In this document: in pieces, positions 18,641-27,887 of the stretch | Numbering within the stretch: position 1 is the stretch's first letter | How the letters are laid out: each line of letters begins with the position of its first letter | NCBI RefSeq assembly: GCF_018271975.1 | Contig: NZ_JAGUCN010000015.1 | Location: 86,757-150,756 of the forward strand | Origin: Carboxylicivirga mesophila | GTDB lineage: Bacteria; Bacteroidota; Bacteroidia; Bacteroidales; Marinilabiliaceae | Direction: 5' to 3' | Length of the DNA stretch: 64,000 bases | The notes under the pieces: generated by a model | Seen by the model: only the letters and a program-made list of their open reading frames with translations | Database searches by the model: none | Told to the model about the DNA's origin: nothing | Translations under genes and position numbers: made by a program

Positions 18641-18649
18641 TGTGGATAA
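18641..18649 (-). promoter_or_regulatory. Perfect DnaA-box sequence upstream of the MCE gene
   Basis: The minus strand reads TTATCCACA, the consensus DnaA box, 14 bases before the start codon of the MCE gene. A single box can occur by chance; its proximity to dnaA is the only reason to list it. Confidence 0.35.
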
Positions 18650-18706
18650 TACCGAAGTATTAAATCAAGCGCAATTTAACAAAAATAATATCAATAGCCT
18701 AAACCT

Positions 18707-19816
18707 CTACTTTTGCTTATTCTGAATTTTGCGCGCATCAGCAATCGGTATACGATCATTTCCATGGAAAGCTATAACAAAAGCACCACCAACCTTTTGA
18801 CGAACTTCTGTTAAAGAGCTAATGATTTCGCTATAACTATTGGTACAACACGTGGTGTATTTATACCGTTCACCCTCCTGAAACATCCAGACGTCATCAA
18901 ATAGAGCATAAACCATAGTTCCTTCCTGTATTTTCTTTTTCGAGGAAGCGACCTGGATGCGGTAATTGACACTATCAACTATAGTAATTTCGGGTTCTTC
19001 AACAACCTTAGCCAGCTTACTCTTGGCATCAAACTCATTTTTATAATCGCGTACAGCTCTGAAAATAGCTGAAGCCATATATGTTTGCCCTCGTTCTGAG
19101 GCAATAAATTTCTCCTCAGTATTATTAGTAAGAAATCCCAACTCAACCAGCACACTTGGCATGGTTGCCTGGCGTAACACCAGAAATCCAGCCTGTTTAA
19201 CCCCACGGTCTCGCCTCCCAACACGCTCCTTAAATTGTTTTTGCACCAAAGAAGCCATATAAATACTTTGATCGATATGAATATTCTGCATCAACTCGAA
19301 TATAATATATGATTCAGCAGAATTAGGATCAAACCCTTCATAGGTGGTTGTATAGTCTTCTTCCAACACAATCACGGAGTTCTCCAGCTTGGCAACTTCC
19401 AGGTTTTCTTTGGTTCGATGTAAACCTAACACAAAAGTCTCTGCTCCATATATTTTAGGCGTCGAGATAGCATTAGCATGTATCGAAATAAACAAGTCTG
19501 CCTTGTTTTTATTGGCAATTTCAGCTCGTTTATTAAGCGGTACAAATACATCTTTGGTGCGCGTATAGATAACATTTACATCAGGCATCTTCTCCTTAAT
19601 ATAGCCACCAAGCTTAAGTGCGACATTTAAGACAATATCCTTTTCCTTTGCCTGCTTACCAATAGCTCCTGGATCTTTGCCACCATGACCAGCATCAATA
19701 ACCACTGTTTTAAAAACCATATCCTGCTGAGCTTGTAGCTTAGTATTGTTAAAAAACCATAAAGCAACCAGACAGAAGAAAAATACAAGACGTGTTTTAA
19801 ATAAATAAATTGTCAT
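18707..19816 (-). CDS. N-acetylmuramoyl-L-alanine amidase (Amidase_3) with SPOR-like C-terminus
   Basis: A 369-residue exported zinc amidase that removes peptide stems from peptidoglycan during cell separation. Residues 1-29 form a signal peptide ending near LQAQQD. The catalytic domain shows the first zinc histidine in VIDAGHGGKDPGAIG, the second in ADLFISIHANA and the catalytic glutamate in VELGFLTN. After a linker the final ~85 residues begin YRIQVASSKKKI and resemble a SPOR domain. The MCE gene follows on the same strand, and both proteins carry SPOR-like tails. A TATTTTTG box is at 19837-19844. Confidence 0.93.
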   Translation of the reverse strand: MTIYLFKTRLVFFFCLVALWFFNNTKLQAQQDMVFKTVVIDAGHGGKDPGAIGKQAKEKDIVLNVALKLGGYIKEKMPDVNVIYTRTKDVFVPLNKRAEIANKNKADLFISIHANAISTPKIYGAETFVLGLHRTKENLEVAKLENSVIVLEEDYTTTYEGFDPNSAESYIIFELMQNIHIDQSIYMASLVQKQFKERVGRRDRGVKQAGFLVLRQATMPSVLVELGFLTNNTEEKFIASERGQTYMASAIFRAVRDYKNEFDAKSKLAKVVEEPEITIVDSVNYRIQVASSKKKIQEGTMVYALFDDVWMFQEGERYKYTTCCTNSYSEIISSLTEVRQKVGGAFVIAFHGNDRIPIADARKIQNKQK

Positions 19817-19836
19817 ACATTTAGATTATTGCAGTT

Positions 19837-19844
19837 CAAAAATA
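19837..19844 (-). promoter_or_regulatory. Candidate -7 box for the amidase gene
   Basis: The minus strand reads TATTTTTG, an exact TAnnTTTG match 20 bases before the amidase start. A DnaA-box-like TTATACACA lies just upstream at 19851-19859 on the plus strand. Confidence 0.45.
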
Positions 19845-19921
19845 GGAAAATTATACACAGCTAAAAAAGGCTGCGTAGTGCATTATTTAAAGGACATGCC
19901 CAGGTATGCGCATTTTTTAAT

Positions 19922-19929
19922 TATTTTTG
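19922..19929 (+). promoter_or_regulatory. Candidate -7 box for lptD
   Basis: TATTTTTG matches TAnnTTTG exactly, 24 bases before the TTG start codon of the LptD gene. No -33 element is evident. Confidence 0.45.
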
Positions 19930-19953
19930 TGAACGCTTGAAAAAAATACCATT

Positions 19954-22680
19954 TTGACACTGATTAGAACTAAAGCATATAAGGCACTGAACCCAATTGT
20001 ATTAACAATTACTTTGCTACTTATATCGCCTCACTTTGCTGGCTTATGTGCCCAGGAAACAATACAAAGCTCCGATTCTCAAATAGCCGAATCATCATCG
20101 GACAGTACTCAGGTGCACTCCGGATCCTTTATTATAGACTCTGAAGTTAATTATAAAGCCACTGATTCCATTGATTTTGATCTGAGAACGCAAAAAACCT
20201 ATCTGTATGGCAATGCCGAAGTAAGTTATCAGGATATCTTACTCAAAGCACACACCATCGTACTAGACATGGATAGCAGTACTGCTTTTGCATACGGCAC
20301 CAAAGATACGTTGGGCAATGAAATAGGGCTACCCGTTTTTACTGATCCCAGTGGTGAATACACCATGCGCCGTATGCGGTATAATTTCAAAACTGAGAAA
20401 GCCATTATCGAACATATTGTTACCGAACAAGGCGAAGGTTTTGTGGTAGGAAATAAAGCTAAAAAGATTGAGGACAACTCCTATTGCATGAAGCATGCCA
20501 AGTATACAACCTGCGATTGTCATGATCATCCACACTTTTATCTGAACCTTACTAAAGCAAAAGTTATTCCAGGAAAGAAAACTATTACGGGTCCAGCCTA
20601 TCTGGTGGTGGAAGACGTCAAGCTTCCCATTTTTGTACCTTTTGCAATGATACCTACGACCAGCTCTTACAGCTCTGGTTTTTTATTTCCATCCTACCGC
20701 GATGAGCAAATCAGGGGTTTTGGTTTGACCGATGGTGGTTATTACTGGGCAGCAAATGACTACTTTGACTTTATGGTCAAGGGCGATATATTTACCAATG
20801 GTTCATGGGCCATCAGAACCGGCTCAAACTATAAATTGAGGTATAAATACAGCGGGCGATTCAATTTTCAATACATTAATAATATATACAGCGAAAAAGA
20901 TTTGCCAGACTACAGGGTCACCAAGGATATGGCAGTCACATGGTCGCACCGGCAAGACGCTAAAGCCAACCCCTACCAAACATTCTCTGCCAGTGTTAAT
21001 TACTCTACCAGTTCATTTGACCAGAACAACGTTAACAACCTATACAATCCTGCCAATAACGACATTTCAACCAATACAAAGCGGTCGAGTATATCATATG
21101 GCAAACGCTGGGCAGGTAAACCTTTTAATTTCTCCGCTAACTTACTTCACTCACAAAACAGTCGTGATACAACCATTGACCTAACAATACCCGACCTGAC
21201 ATTTACAGTTAATCGGTTCTATCCGTTTAAGAAAAAGAACAAGGTTGGAACAAAGGAAAACATGTTTGAGAAAATCAATCTCTCGTACACTGGTAACATG
21301 AAAAACTATGTACATGCCAAAGAATCTGAATTAGGCTTCTCAGGTGATGACTTTGCCAACCAGTGGAAGAATGGTGTTAAACACAGTATCCCTGTAGCCA
21401 TGAATTTGAAATTCCTCAAGCACTTCACAGTTACACCTTCGTTTAATTATACTGAACGCTGGTACCTGAATAAAATTGAGAAAGGCTATGACGAAGAGGA
21501 AAATAAAATTGTTAATACCGACACCATAACAGGGTTTAACCGTGTATACGATTACAGTTTTAGTGCCGGTACTTCAACAAAAATCTATACGTTCTTTCGC
21601 CCCTGGCGTAAGCTTTTTGGCGACAAAGTCGATGCAATCAGACATGTAGCTACGCCATCAGTTTCCATGTCGTATCGCCCTGATTTTGGCGACTCCAAAT
21701 ATGGTTATTACGACTGGTTTGAATATTACGATGAAGACCGCGATGAAATTGTGAGGCACGATTATTCATACTACGATGGTGCATTATATGGCGTGCCCGG
21801 GCGTGGTAAATCGGGCTCAATGAGCCTTAGCTTAGGCAACACCCTTGAGATGAAGGTCAAAAGTGAGAAAGACACTACAGGCTTTAAAAAACTTAAAATA
21901 CTGGAGAGTTTAAACTTCAGTACCAGCTATAATTTTCTGGCAGACTCCCTCAAGTGGCAACCCATTAACATGACTGGTAGAACTAAACTCTTTGGCACCA
22001 ATGTTAACTTTGGAGCACGCTTTGATCCTTACGCTATTGATACTACCAGTACTGGTCAGCCTATACGTGTTAACCAATCAGTTTGGGCACAGCAAGGCAA
22101 ACTTTTGAGACTTGAAAGTGCCAACCTGAGTTTTGGGCTTAACTTCGGCTCCGATACCTTTAAAAAGAAAGACAAGAAAACAGGAACCGATCCAAATAGT
22201 ACCGAAGAAGATCCGAATGCTCTTCCGCCAGATCCCTTGAATAATCAAGAATTCGATCCTCAAGCTGCATTCCAGGGAGGCAACGCTACTTTTGTTAAAG
22301 GAGATGATGGCTATGCCAAATTTGAAATCCCCTGGAATATCTCACTGAACTATTCATTCAGATTAAGCCGCGGGCAGTTTAACAAGAGTAAAATGGACTA
22401 TGATTTCAAAGTCACTTCCGACGTTAACCTCAATGGTAATGTTTCGCTAACCCCCAAATGGCGTATTAATTTTGCATCGGGATACAGCTTTGATCGCAAA
22501 GAAATAGCGCATACCAACGTTGGAATCAGTCGCGATTTACACTGTTGGAGCATGAATTTTAACCTTGTACCGGTTGGCCGATATAAGTCTTATTTCTTTA
22601 CCATTCGGGTAAATTCAAGCATGCTTCAAGACCTCAAGTACGAAAAACGCAATCACCCTCGCGACAACGGTCTTTTCTAA
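19954..22680 (+). CDS. lptD: Putative LPS-assembly outer-membrane protein LptD (Bacteroidota type)
   Basis: A 908-residue outer-membrane protein starting at TTG 19954, since no ATG or GTG lies nearer upstream in frame and the first residues (MTLIRTKAYKALNPIV, then a hydrophobic stretch to AGLCAQ) form a signal peptide. An N-terminal OstA/LptA-like jellyroll (about 55-260; TQKTYLYGNAEVSYQDILLKA) is followed by a large beta barrel of alternating aromatic strands. The final residues end in F, as expected for barrel assembly. LptD places lipopolysaccharide into the outer leaflet. Followed by ridA 36 bases later. Confidence 0.88.
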   Translation: MTLIRTKAYKALNPIVLTITLLLISPHFAGLCAQETIQSSDSQIAESSSDSTQVHSGSFIIDSEVNYKATDSIDFDLRTQKTYLYGNAEVSYQDILLKAHTIVLDMDSSTAFAYGTKDTLGNEIGLPVFTDPSGEYTMRRMRYNFKTEKAIIEHIVTEQGEGFVVGNKAKKIEDNSYCMKHAKYTTCDCHDHPHFYLNLTKAKVIPGKKTITGPAYLVVEDVKLPIFVPFAMIPTTSSYSSGFLFPSYRDEQIRGFGLTDGGYYWAANDYFDFMVKGDIFTNGSWAIRTGSNYKLRYKYSGRFNFQYINNIYSEKDLPDYRVTKDMAVTWSHRQDAKANPYQTFSASVNYSTSSFDQNNVNNLYNPANNDISTNTKRSSISYGKRWAGKPFNFSANLLHSQNSRDTTIDLTIPDLTFTVNRFYPFKKKNKVGTKENMFEKINLSYTGNMKNYVHAKESELGFSGDDFANQWKNGVKHSIPVAMNLKFLKHFTVTPSFNYTERWYLNKIEKGYDEEENKIVNTDTITGFNRVYDYSFSAGTSTKIYTFFRPWRKLFGDKVDAIRHVATPSVSMSYRPDFGDSKYGYYDWFEYYDEDRDEIVRHDYSYYDGALYGVPGRGKSGSMSLSLGNTLEMKVKSEKDTTGFKKLKILESLNFSTSYNFLADSLKWQPINMTGRTKLFGTNVNFGARFDPYAIDTTSTGQPIRVNQSVWAQQGKLLRLESANLSFGLNFGSDTFKKKDKKTGTDPNSTEEDPNALPPDPLNNQEFDPQAAFQGGNATFVKGDDGYAKFEIPWNISLNYSFRLSRGQFNKSKMDYDFKVTSDVNLNGNVSLTPKWRINFASGYSFDRKEIAHTNVGISRDLHCWSMNFNLVPVGRYKSYFFTIRVNSSMLQDLKYEKRNHPRDNGLF

Positions 22681-22716
22681 TCAATAGTGAATGATTAATC
22701 CTTAAATAAACTAATA

Positions 22717-23094
22717 ATGAAAAAAGTAATTTCAACTAGCAATGCACCAGGTGCAATCGGCCCATACAGCCAAGCCATTGAAGCCAACGGCACTCTATAC
22801 ATTTCAGGACAAGTACCTGTTAATCCGGCCACAGGTAAAGTAGTGGAAGGCGGCATTAAAGAACAAACCGAACAAGTAATGAAAAACATAGCCGCCATAC
22901 TTGAGGAGGCTGGCTATACTTTTGCCGATGTTGTTAAATCAACCTGTTTGTTAAGCGACATGAGTAATTTTGCAGCTATGAATGAGGTTTATGGTTCTTA
23001 TTACAAAAAAAATCCTCCCGCGCGTGCAGCTTTCGCTGTGAAAGAATTACCACTTGGCGTTATGGTTGAGATAGAAACCATTGTAGTTAAGTAA
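22717..23094 (+). CDS. ridA: RidA family 2-iminobutanoate/2-iminopropanoate deaminase
   Basis: A 125-residue cytoplasmic trimeric enzyme that hydrolyses reactive enamine/imine intermediates released by PLP enzymes. Almost the whole protein matches the family: NAPGAIGPYSQAIEANG, ISGQVPVNPATGKVV, the substrate arginine in NPPARAAFAV (about residue 105) and the final VMVEIETIVVK. Located after lptD on the same strand and ended by a terminator at 23119-23151. Confidence 0.97.
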   Translation: MKKVISTSNAPGAIGPYSQAIEANGTLYISGQVPVNPATGKVVEGGIKEQTEQVMKNIAAILEEAGYTFADVVKSTCLLSDMSNFAAMNEVYGSYYKKNPPARAAFAVKELPLGVMVEIETIVVK

Positions 23095-23118
23095 GCTACC
23101 AAAACAAAACAAGATAAT

Positions 23119-23151
23119 GAGCTCATGTAAGTAAATTGCATGAGCTTTTTT
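23119..23151 (+). terminator. Terminator of lptD-ridA
   Basis: GCTCATG (23121-23127) pairs with CATGAGC (23139-23145) and is followed by six T. Confidence 0.85.
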
Positions 23152-23170
23152 GTACCCCAAACTTTAACGC

Positions 23171-23202
23171 ACAAAAAAACCACCATGTCCCCATGGTGGT
23201 TT
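23171..23202 (-). terminator. Terminator of the rpsF-rpsR-rplI operon
   Basis: An eleven-base perfect stem (23177-23187 with 23192-23202) has a four-base loop and, on the minus strand, runs into a T tract. It lies 50 bases after the rplI stop codon. Confidence 0.85.
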
Positions 23203-23251
23203 ATGTCTGTTTGAAAAATGTTTTTTAATCTATCCGAGATTAATAAAAATG

Positions 23252-23695
23252 TTATTCGGCTACCACCTCAATTGAGATGTCAACCTTAACTTCACGGTGT
23301 AGTTTCACGGTAGCCGTGTAAGTACCTAATTCTTTTGCATCCTCTTTCATAGAAATGTTCTTACGCTCAACGTTGAACCCTTCTTTAGTAAGTGCTTCAG
23401 CAATTTGAATAGTATTTACCGAACCGAAAATCTTACCGGTTGATGAAGCTTTAGCACCGATAGTAAATGACTTACCTTCCAGTGTCTTAGCTACTTCAAG
23501 AGCTTCATTCTTGATTTTCTCTTCTTTATGAGCTCTCTGACGCAAGTTTTCTGCGTGTACTTTCTTGGCTGAAGGAGTTGCCAAAATAGCAAGTCCCTGA
23601 GGAATCAAATAGTTACGTCCGTAACCATTTTTAACCGTTACAATTTCGTTCTTATGGCCAAGATTCTGAATATCTTCTTTTAAAATAATTTCCAT
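23252..23695 (-). CDS. rplI: 50S ribosomal protein L9
   Basis: A 147-residue ribosomal protein. The N-terminal MEIILKEDIQNLGHKNEIVTV and NGYGRNYLIPQGLA blocks form the rRNA-binding domain; a long helix (residues about 42-75) links to the C-terminal domain with FGSVNTIQIAEAL. Third gene of the S6-S18-L9 operon, 18 bases after rpsR. No ssb gene is inserted in the operon, unlike in many other bacteria. Confidence 0.98.
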   Translation of the reverse strand: MEIILKEDIQNLGHKNEIVTVKNGYGRNYLIPQGLAILATPSAKKVHAENLRQRAHKEEKIKNEALEVAKTLEGKSFTIGAKASSTGKIFGSVNTIQIAEALTKEGFNVERKNISMKEDAKELGTYTATVKLHREVKVDISIEVVAE

Positions 23696-23713
23696 CGTAA
23701 ATCCTCCTTTTTC

Positions 23714-23983
23714 TTATTTCATCAAATCGGTTACGTATGGCAACAAGGCCAAGTGACGAGCACGCTTAACGGCTTGCGCAACTTTACGCTGATACTTTAA
23801 AGATGTACCTGTCAGACGGCGAGGTAAAATTTTACCCTGCTCGTTTAAGAATTTCTTTAAGAACTCAGGATCTTTGTAATCGATATACTTGATCTTGTTC
23901 TTTTTGAAACGACAGTACTTTTTCTTTTTAATTTCTACTGACGGAGGAGTCAAATACCTGATTTCTGATTGATTCTGTGCCAT
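23714..23983 (-). CDS. rpsR: 30S ribosomal protein S18
   Basis: An 89-residue basic protein with the S18 core: [38 protein letters not shown] and the C-terminal [13 protein letters not shown]. It pairs with S6 on the platform of the 30S subunit, and its gene follows rpsF by only 3 bases. Confidence 0.98.
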   Translation of the reverse strand: MAQNQSEIRYLTPPSVEIKKKKYCRFKKNKIKYIDYKDPEFLKKFLNEQGKILPRRLTGTSLKYQRKVAQAVKRARHLALLPYVTDLMK

Positions 23984-23986
23984 GGT

Positions 23987-24334
23987 CTAGTTCTCCTTTT
24001 CTTCTTTTTTAGTTGATCTTCTTTTCTCTGCATACGCCATAGCGTACTTATCTAATCTGAAAGATAAGAAACGGATAACACGCTCATCACGACGGAAAGC
24101 AGTCTCCAGCTTCGCAATAAATTCAGGATTAGCGTCGAATTCGAACAACTGGTAAAATCCTGTTGACTTCTTTTGAATTGGGTAAGCAAGCTTACGAAGT
24201 CCCCAATTTTCTTCATTTACCACTTTACCTCCGGCCTCAACAATCAAACCTTTGAATTTGTCGACCGCTTCCTTCATCTGAACATCAGACAAAACGGGAG
24301 TTAAAATGAAAACGGTTTCATAACGATTTAACAT
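23987..24334 (-). CDS. rpsF: 30S ribosomal protein S6
   Basis: A 115-residue protein with the S6 fold; key blocks are [33 protein letters not shown] and [18 protein letters not shown]. First gene of the S6-S18-L9 operon. A complete Bacteroidota promoter (24372-24402) lies upstream. Confidence 0.98.
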   Translation of the reverse strand: MLNRYETVFILTPVLSDVQMKEAVDKFKGLIVEAGGKVVNEENWGLRKLAYPIQKKSTGFYQLFEFDANPEFIAKLETAFRRDERVIRFLSFRLDKYAMAYAEKRRSTKKEEKEN

Positions 24335-24371
24335 ATCTTCTTAATTTTAGAAGGTTTAAATAATCAGGGCG

Positions 24372-24402
24372 CAAAGATAAAAATAAATTAAGAAGAAACA
24401 AA
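24372..24402 (-). promoter_or_regulatory. Bacteroidota-type promoter of the rpsF operon
   Basis: On the minus strand TTTG (24399-24402) and TATCTTTG (24372-24379) are separated by exactly 19 bases. This is the clearest match to the -33/-7 consensus in the window and fits a strong ribosomal-protein promoter. Confidence 0.85.
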
Positions 24403-24423
24403 GCAGTAAATAAGCGAATTAGT

Positions 24424-24469
24424 TAAAAGACAGAAGGCAGAAGCTATTCATCATCAACTTCTGCCCTCT
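24424..24469 (-). terminator. Probable terminator of the nfn operon
   Basis: On the minus strand GGCAGAAG-type arms (24458-24467 with 24434-24443) form a ten-base stem followed by a T-rich stretch, shortly after the dihydroorotate-dehydrogenase-like gene. Confidence 0.6.
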
Positions 24470-24492
24470 TCTTATATTTCTTATTCACTAAA

Positions 24493-25485
24493 CTATTGTT
24501 TGTGTCCCGAGAAATAGCGCATAAATTGCACACGCTCGAAAACTTCTGGATTAGCAGATGTACTTTGACTCAAACGTCCTTTGAATTCATTAATTGAATT
24601 GACACCACGACGCTCCATCCATGCATCAAGCTCTTTCAACATAGCACCTATTACTTCAGGTCCTTCTTTATAAATAGCTGAAACCACCTCTACAGACGAA
24701 GCCCCGGCCATCAGCATTTTCACCATTGCCCGATAATCATGTATACCCGTGGAAGCAACCAAATCACTACCAGCCTGGGATGAAGCTATTGAAATCCAAC
24801 GCAATGAATTCACATAGTCATCGGCATTGGAATACACTTTTCCGGTAATCACCTGGTCATTTTCAATATCGTAATCAACCGATGTGAAGCGGTTAAATAA
24901 AATTAGACCGTTAACACCTGAATGAGATAGACGATGAATCACATTGCCAAGATTGGTAAAATAAGGCGCTAATTTAATCCCTACTGGAATTGACAGACGC
25001 TCTTTCACTTTACGTACAATATCGAAATAGACCTTTTCTATCTCACCAGCTTCTTCTTTTATTCCAAAAGGCAGTTTGAATATATTTAGCTCGATGGCAT
25101 CAGCACCAGCTTCTTCAATTTTATGAGCAAATGACACCCATTCGCTGTAACTGGTACAATTAATACTGGCAATGATAGGAATATCAACGCTTTCTTTTGC
25201 TTCTCTAATAAGCGAAACGTAGCTTTCCAACACCTCGTTTTTCACCTGATAGTCGTAATAATCATAAAACTCCAGGTTATTCTCATCCATCCCCAGCTGC
25301 TGACCTATGGTTTGCTCAGCTTCCGCTTTAATCTCTTCTTCAAAAACCGACTTCAGCACAATAGCTGCCGCACCTGCTTTGGCCAATTTTTTAATACCCC
25401 CAATAGTAGAAGCCAGTCCTGAGCTCCCCACTACAATCGGGTTTTTTATTGGTAATCCTAAATATGTAGTTTCTAAATTTCGCAT
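24493..25485 (-). CDS. Dihydroorotate dehydrogenase-like flavoprotein
   Basis: A 330-residue TIM-barrel flavoenzyme. It opens with LETTYLGLPIKNPIVVGSSG, has ASINCTSYSEWVSFA, the AIELNIF strand and SIPVGIKLAPYF, then ASTGIHDYRAMVKMLMAGAS for FMN phosphate binding, all in the class 1 DHOD pattern. Bacteroidota commonly annotate this form as 'dihydroorotate dehydrogenase-like', and it need not be the pyrimidine enzyme. It is the third gene of an operon with the NfnA and NfnB subunits (4-base gap), suggesting it exchanges electrons with that complex or its NAD(P)H pool. Confidence 0.85.
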   Translation of the reverse strand: MRNLETTYLGLPIKNPIVVGSSGLASTIGGIKKLAKAGAAAIVLKSVFEEEIKAEAEQTIGQQLGMDENNLEFYDYYDYQVKNEVLESYVSLIREAKESVDIPIIASINCTSYSEWVSFAHKIEEAGADAIELNIFKLPFGIKEEAGEIEKVYFDIVRKVKERLSIPVGIKLAPYFTNLGNVIHRLSHSGVNGLILFNRFTSVDYDIENDQVITGKVYSNADDYVNSLRWISIASSQAGSDLVASTGIHDYRAMVKMLMAGASSVEVVSAIYKEGPEVIGAMLKELDAWMERRGVNSINEFKGRLSQSTSANPEVFERVQFMRYFSGHKQ

Positions 25486-25489
25486 GAGC

Positions 25490-26974
25490 TTAAGGGTTTA
25501 GTTTGTCCTGTAAATAGTTATGCATCGATGCTGCCGCATTTCTTCCATCACCCATTGCCAATATAACCGTGGCTCCACCTCTTACAATATCACCACCAGC
25601 AAACATTTCAGGAATAGACGTTTGCAGCTTTTCTTCATCCACAACGATGGTTCCCCAGCGGGTTGTCTCAAGTTGTGGCAGCGAACTTGGTATTAGCGGA
25701 TTAGGCGACACACCAACACTTACCACTACCGTATCAACCTCAATATCGTACTCAGAGCCCTCCATTGGCACCGGACGACGACGACCTGAGGCATCAGGCT
25801 CACCCAGCTCCATCTTTTGCACACGCACCTTACTTACTCGTCCTGTTTCATCAGCAAAATACTCCACCGGATTCGTCAGAGTCATAAACTCAATACCTTC
25901 CTCCTGCGCATGCTTAATTTCCTCAACACGTGCTGGCATTTCCTCCATTGATCGACGGTAAATAATCATTGCCCTGTCGGCCCCTAAACGCTTGGCCGTA
26001 CGCACCGAATCCATAGCGGTATTACCTCCTCCGATCACAGCTACATTCTTCCCGCTGATAATTGGCGTATCAGTTGCAGGATTGGCTGCATCCATCAGGT
26101 TAACACGCGTAAGATATTCATTTGAACTAAGAATGCCTATGTAATTTTCTCCTGGAATATTCATAAAACGAGGCAATCCTGCTCCACTTCCTGTGAAAAA
26201 GCCCTGAAAGCCTTCTTCTTTTAAATCTTCAATGGTGGCTGTTCGACCTACAATAAAGTTCGTTTCAAACTTAACCCCCATCTTCTTCAGGTTATCAATC
26301 TCTACATCAACAATGCTGTTTGGCAAACGAAATTCGGGTATACCGTATTTTAGTACGCCTCCAATCTGATGCAAGGCCTCAAAAACAGTGACATCGTATC
26401 CATGCTTGGCCATATCACCAGCGAAGGTTAAGCCGGCCGGACCACTACCAATAACAGCCACTTTGATGCCATTGGGTGCGGCTACCTCAGGTACTGATAT
26501 CTGACCTGATTCACGTTCGTAATCGGCTGCAAAACGTTCCAGGTAACCAATAGCCACTGGCTCTTTCTGCATTTTCACCTGGTAAAAACACTTGGCTTCA
26601 CATTGCTTCTCCTGCGGACAAACACGACCACAAACAGCAGGCAATGCACTTGTTTCTTTAAGAACACGAGCTGCATCCAGAAACTCGCCCAACTCGATAC
26701 GCTTGATAAACTTGGGAATATTGATTTCAACCGGACAGCCTGTAATACACGTTGGATCAGGACAATCCAGACAACGACGTGCCTCATCGATAGCTTCGTC
26801 TGCAGTCAACCCAGTATTTACCTCAACATTAGATTTGACGCGCTCATTAGGAGCGACCTCGCCCATATGAACACGCTTAAGCGCTGTGCGCTCTTTATTT
26901 TTAAGCAGCTTACGTACATCTACACGCCATGACTGCTCTCTCTCTTCTTTTAAAAATTCTTTAGTAACAGTCAT
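25490..26974 (-). CDS. nfnB: NADPH-dependent glutamate synthase-like / NfnB large subunit
   Basis: A 494-residue iron-sulfur flavoprotein. Two cysteine clusters near residues 70-82 (CLDCPDPTCITGCPV) and 113-128 (CGRVCPQEKQCEAKCF) bind [4Fe-4S] centres; GSGPAGLTFAGDMAKHG (about 176) binds FAD and VIGGGNTAMDSVRTA binds NADPH. Paired with the adjacent FAD/[2Fe-2S] subunit (1-base gap) this matches NfnAB, the bifurcating NADH-dependent ferredoxin:NADP oxidoreductase, also annotated as sulfide dehydrogenase or GltA. The absence of a glutamate synthase large subunit nearby favours the Nfn role. Confidence 0.9.
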   Translation of the reverse strand: MTVTKEFLKEEREQSWRVDVRKLLKNKERTALKRVHMGEVAPNERVKSNVEVNTGLTADEAIDEARRCLDCPDPTCITGCPVEINIPKFIKRIELGEFLDAARVLKETSALPAVCGRVCPQEKQCEAKCFYQVKMQKEPVAIGYLERFAADYERESGQISVPEVAAPNGIKVAVIGSGPAGLTFAGDMAKHGYDVTVFEALHQIGGVLKYGIPEFRLPNSIVDVEIDNLKKMGVKFETNFIVGRTATIEDLKEEGFQGFFTGSGAGLPRFMNIPGENYIGILSSNEYLTRVNLMDAANPATDTPIISGKNVAVIGGGNTAMDSVRTAKRLGADRAMIIYRRSMEEMPARVEEIKHAQEEGIEFMTLTNPVEYFADETGRVSKVRVQKMELGEPDASGRRRPVPMEGSEYDIEVDTVVVSVGVSPNPLIPSSLPQLETTRWGTIVVDEEKLQTSIPEMFAGGDIVRGGATVILAMGDGRNAAASMHNYLQDKLNP

Positions 26975-26975
26975 T

Positions 26976-27806
26976 CTATTTGTCTTTAGATTTTAAGTAT
27001 TGCTGCTCAGCACCTTTTTCAATTTCTTTATAACCATTCAGGCGAAGTAACATCTCATCAAAATCAACCTGATGGGCATCGAATTCAGGTCCATCAACAC
27101 ACACAAATTTCGTTTTACCTCCGACTGTTATGCGACAGGCACCGCACATACCAGTACCATCCACCATAATAGTATTTAAACTCGCCACAGTTGGCACATT
27201 ATACTCCTTGGTTGTCAACGCGGCAAACTTCATCATGATGGCTGGCCCGATTACAACGGCCTCGTCCACTTTTTCACGCTCCATTACTTCTTTCATCCCA
27301 TCAGTAATCAAACCTTTTTTACCATAGGAGCCGTCGTCTGTCATTATAATCACCTCATCAGAATATTCTGCTATTTGCTCCTCAAGGATAACTAAGTCTT
27401 TTGTGCGGGCCGCCAGAATGGTCACTACTCGGTTTCCGGCCTTTTTTAGCGCCTCAACAATGGGCAATAAAGGAGCAACGCCAACACCACCGCCGCAAGC
27501 CAGCACAGTGCCTACTTTTTCGATATGTGTAGCTTCTCCAAGTGGGCCAACCAAATCGGTTAGTTCATCACCCACATTTAAATCGGTAATGCGACGCGAC
27601 GAAACGCCTACTTTTTGTATTACTAACGTAATGGTGCCCCTTTCAGGGTTTGCTGCCGCAATAGTCAACGGAATCCGTTCCCCTGTTTCACCAACTTTTA
27701 CTATCACAAAATGCCCAGCTCGCCGAGCCTTTGCAATACGTGGAGCTTCAATTTCCAGACGAACAACGTTTTCTGAGAAATGCTCCTTTTCGACAATTTT
27801 GTTCAT
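26976..27806 (-). CDS. nfnA: NfnA-type FAD/[2Fe-2S] subunit of ferredoxin:NADP oxidoreductase
   Basis: A 276-residue ferredoxin-reductase-fold protein. The FAD domain shows AGHFVIVKVGETGERIPLT, the NAD site shows VLACGGGVGVAPLLPIVEAL, and the [2Fe-2S] ligand set is DGTGMCGACRITV followed by a third cysteine eleven residues on, i.e. one Asp and three Cys as in the P. furiosus sulfide dehydrogenase/NfnA type. First gene of the nfnA-nfnB-DHOD-like operon. A TACCTTTG box lies upstream at 27888-27895. Confidence 0.9.
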   Translation of the reverse strand: MNKIVEKEHFSENVVRLEIEAPRIAKARRAGHFVIVKVGETGERIPLTIAAANPERGTITLVIQKVGVSSRRITDLNVGDELTDLVGPLGEATHIEKVGTVLACGGGVGVAPLLPIVEALKKAGNRVVTILAARTKDLVILEEQIAEYSDEVIIMTDDGSYGKKGLITDGMKEVMEREKVDEAVVIGPAIMMKFAALTTKEYNVPTVASLNTIMVDGTGMCGACRITVGGKTKFVCVDGPEFDAHQVDFDEMLLRLNGYKEIEKGAEQQYLKSKDK

Positions 27807-27887
27807 TATAACAAACTATTACTTAGTTATATACCTGAGACCAAGGTAGCCAGACAACAAATATCTGGTAATATTTTTTAGAATACT

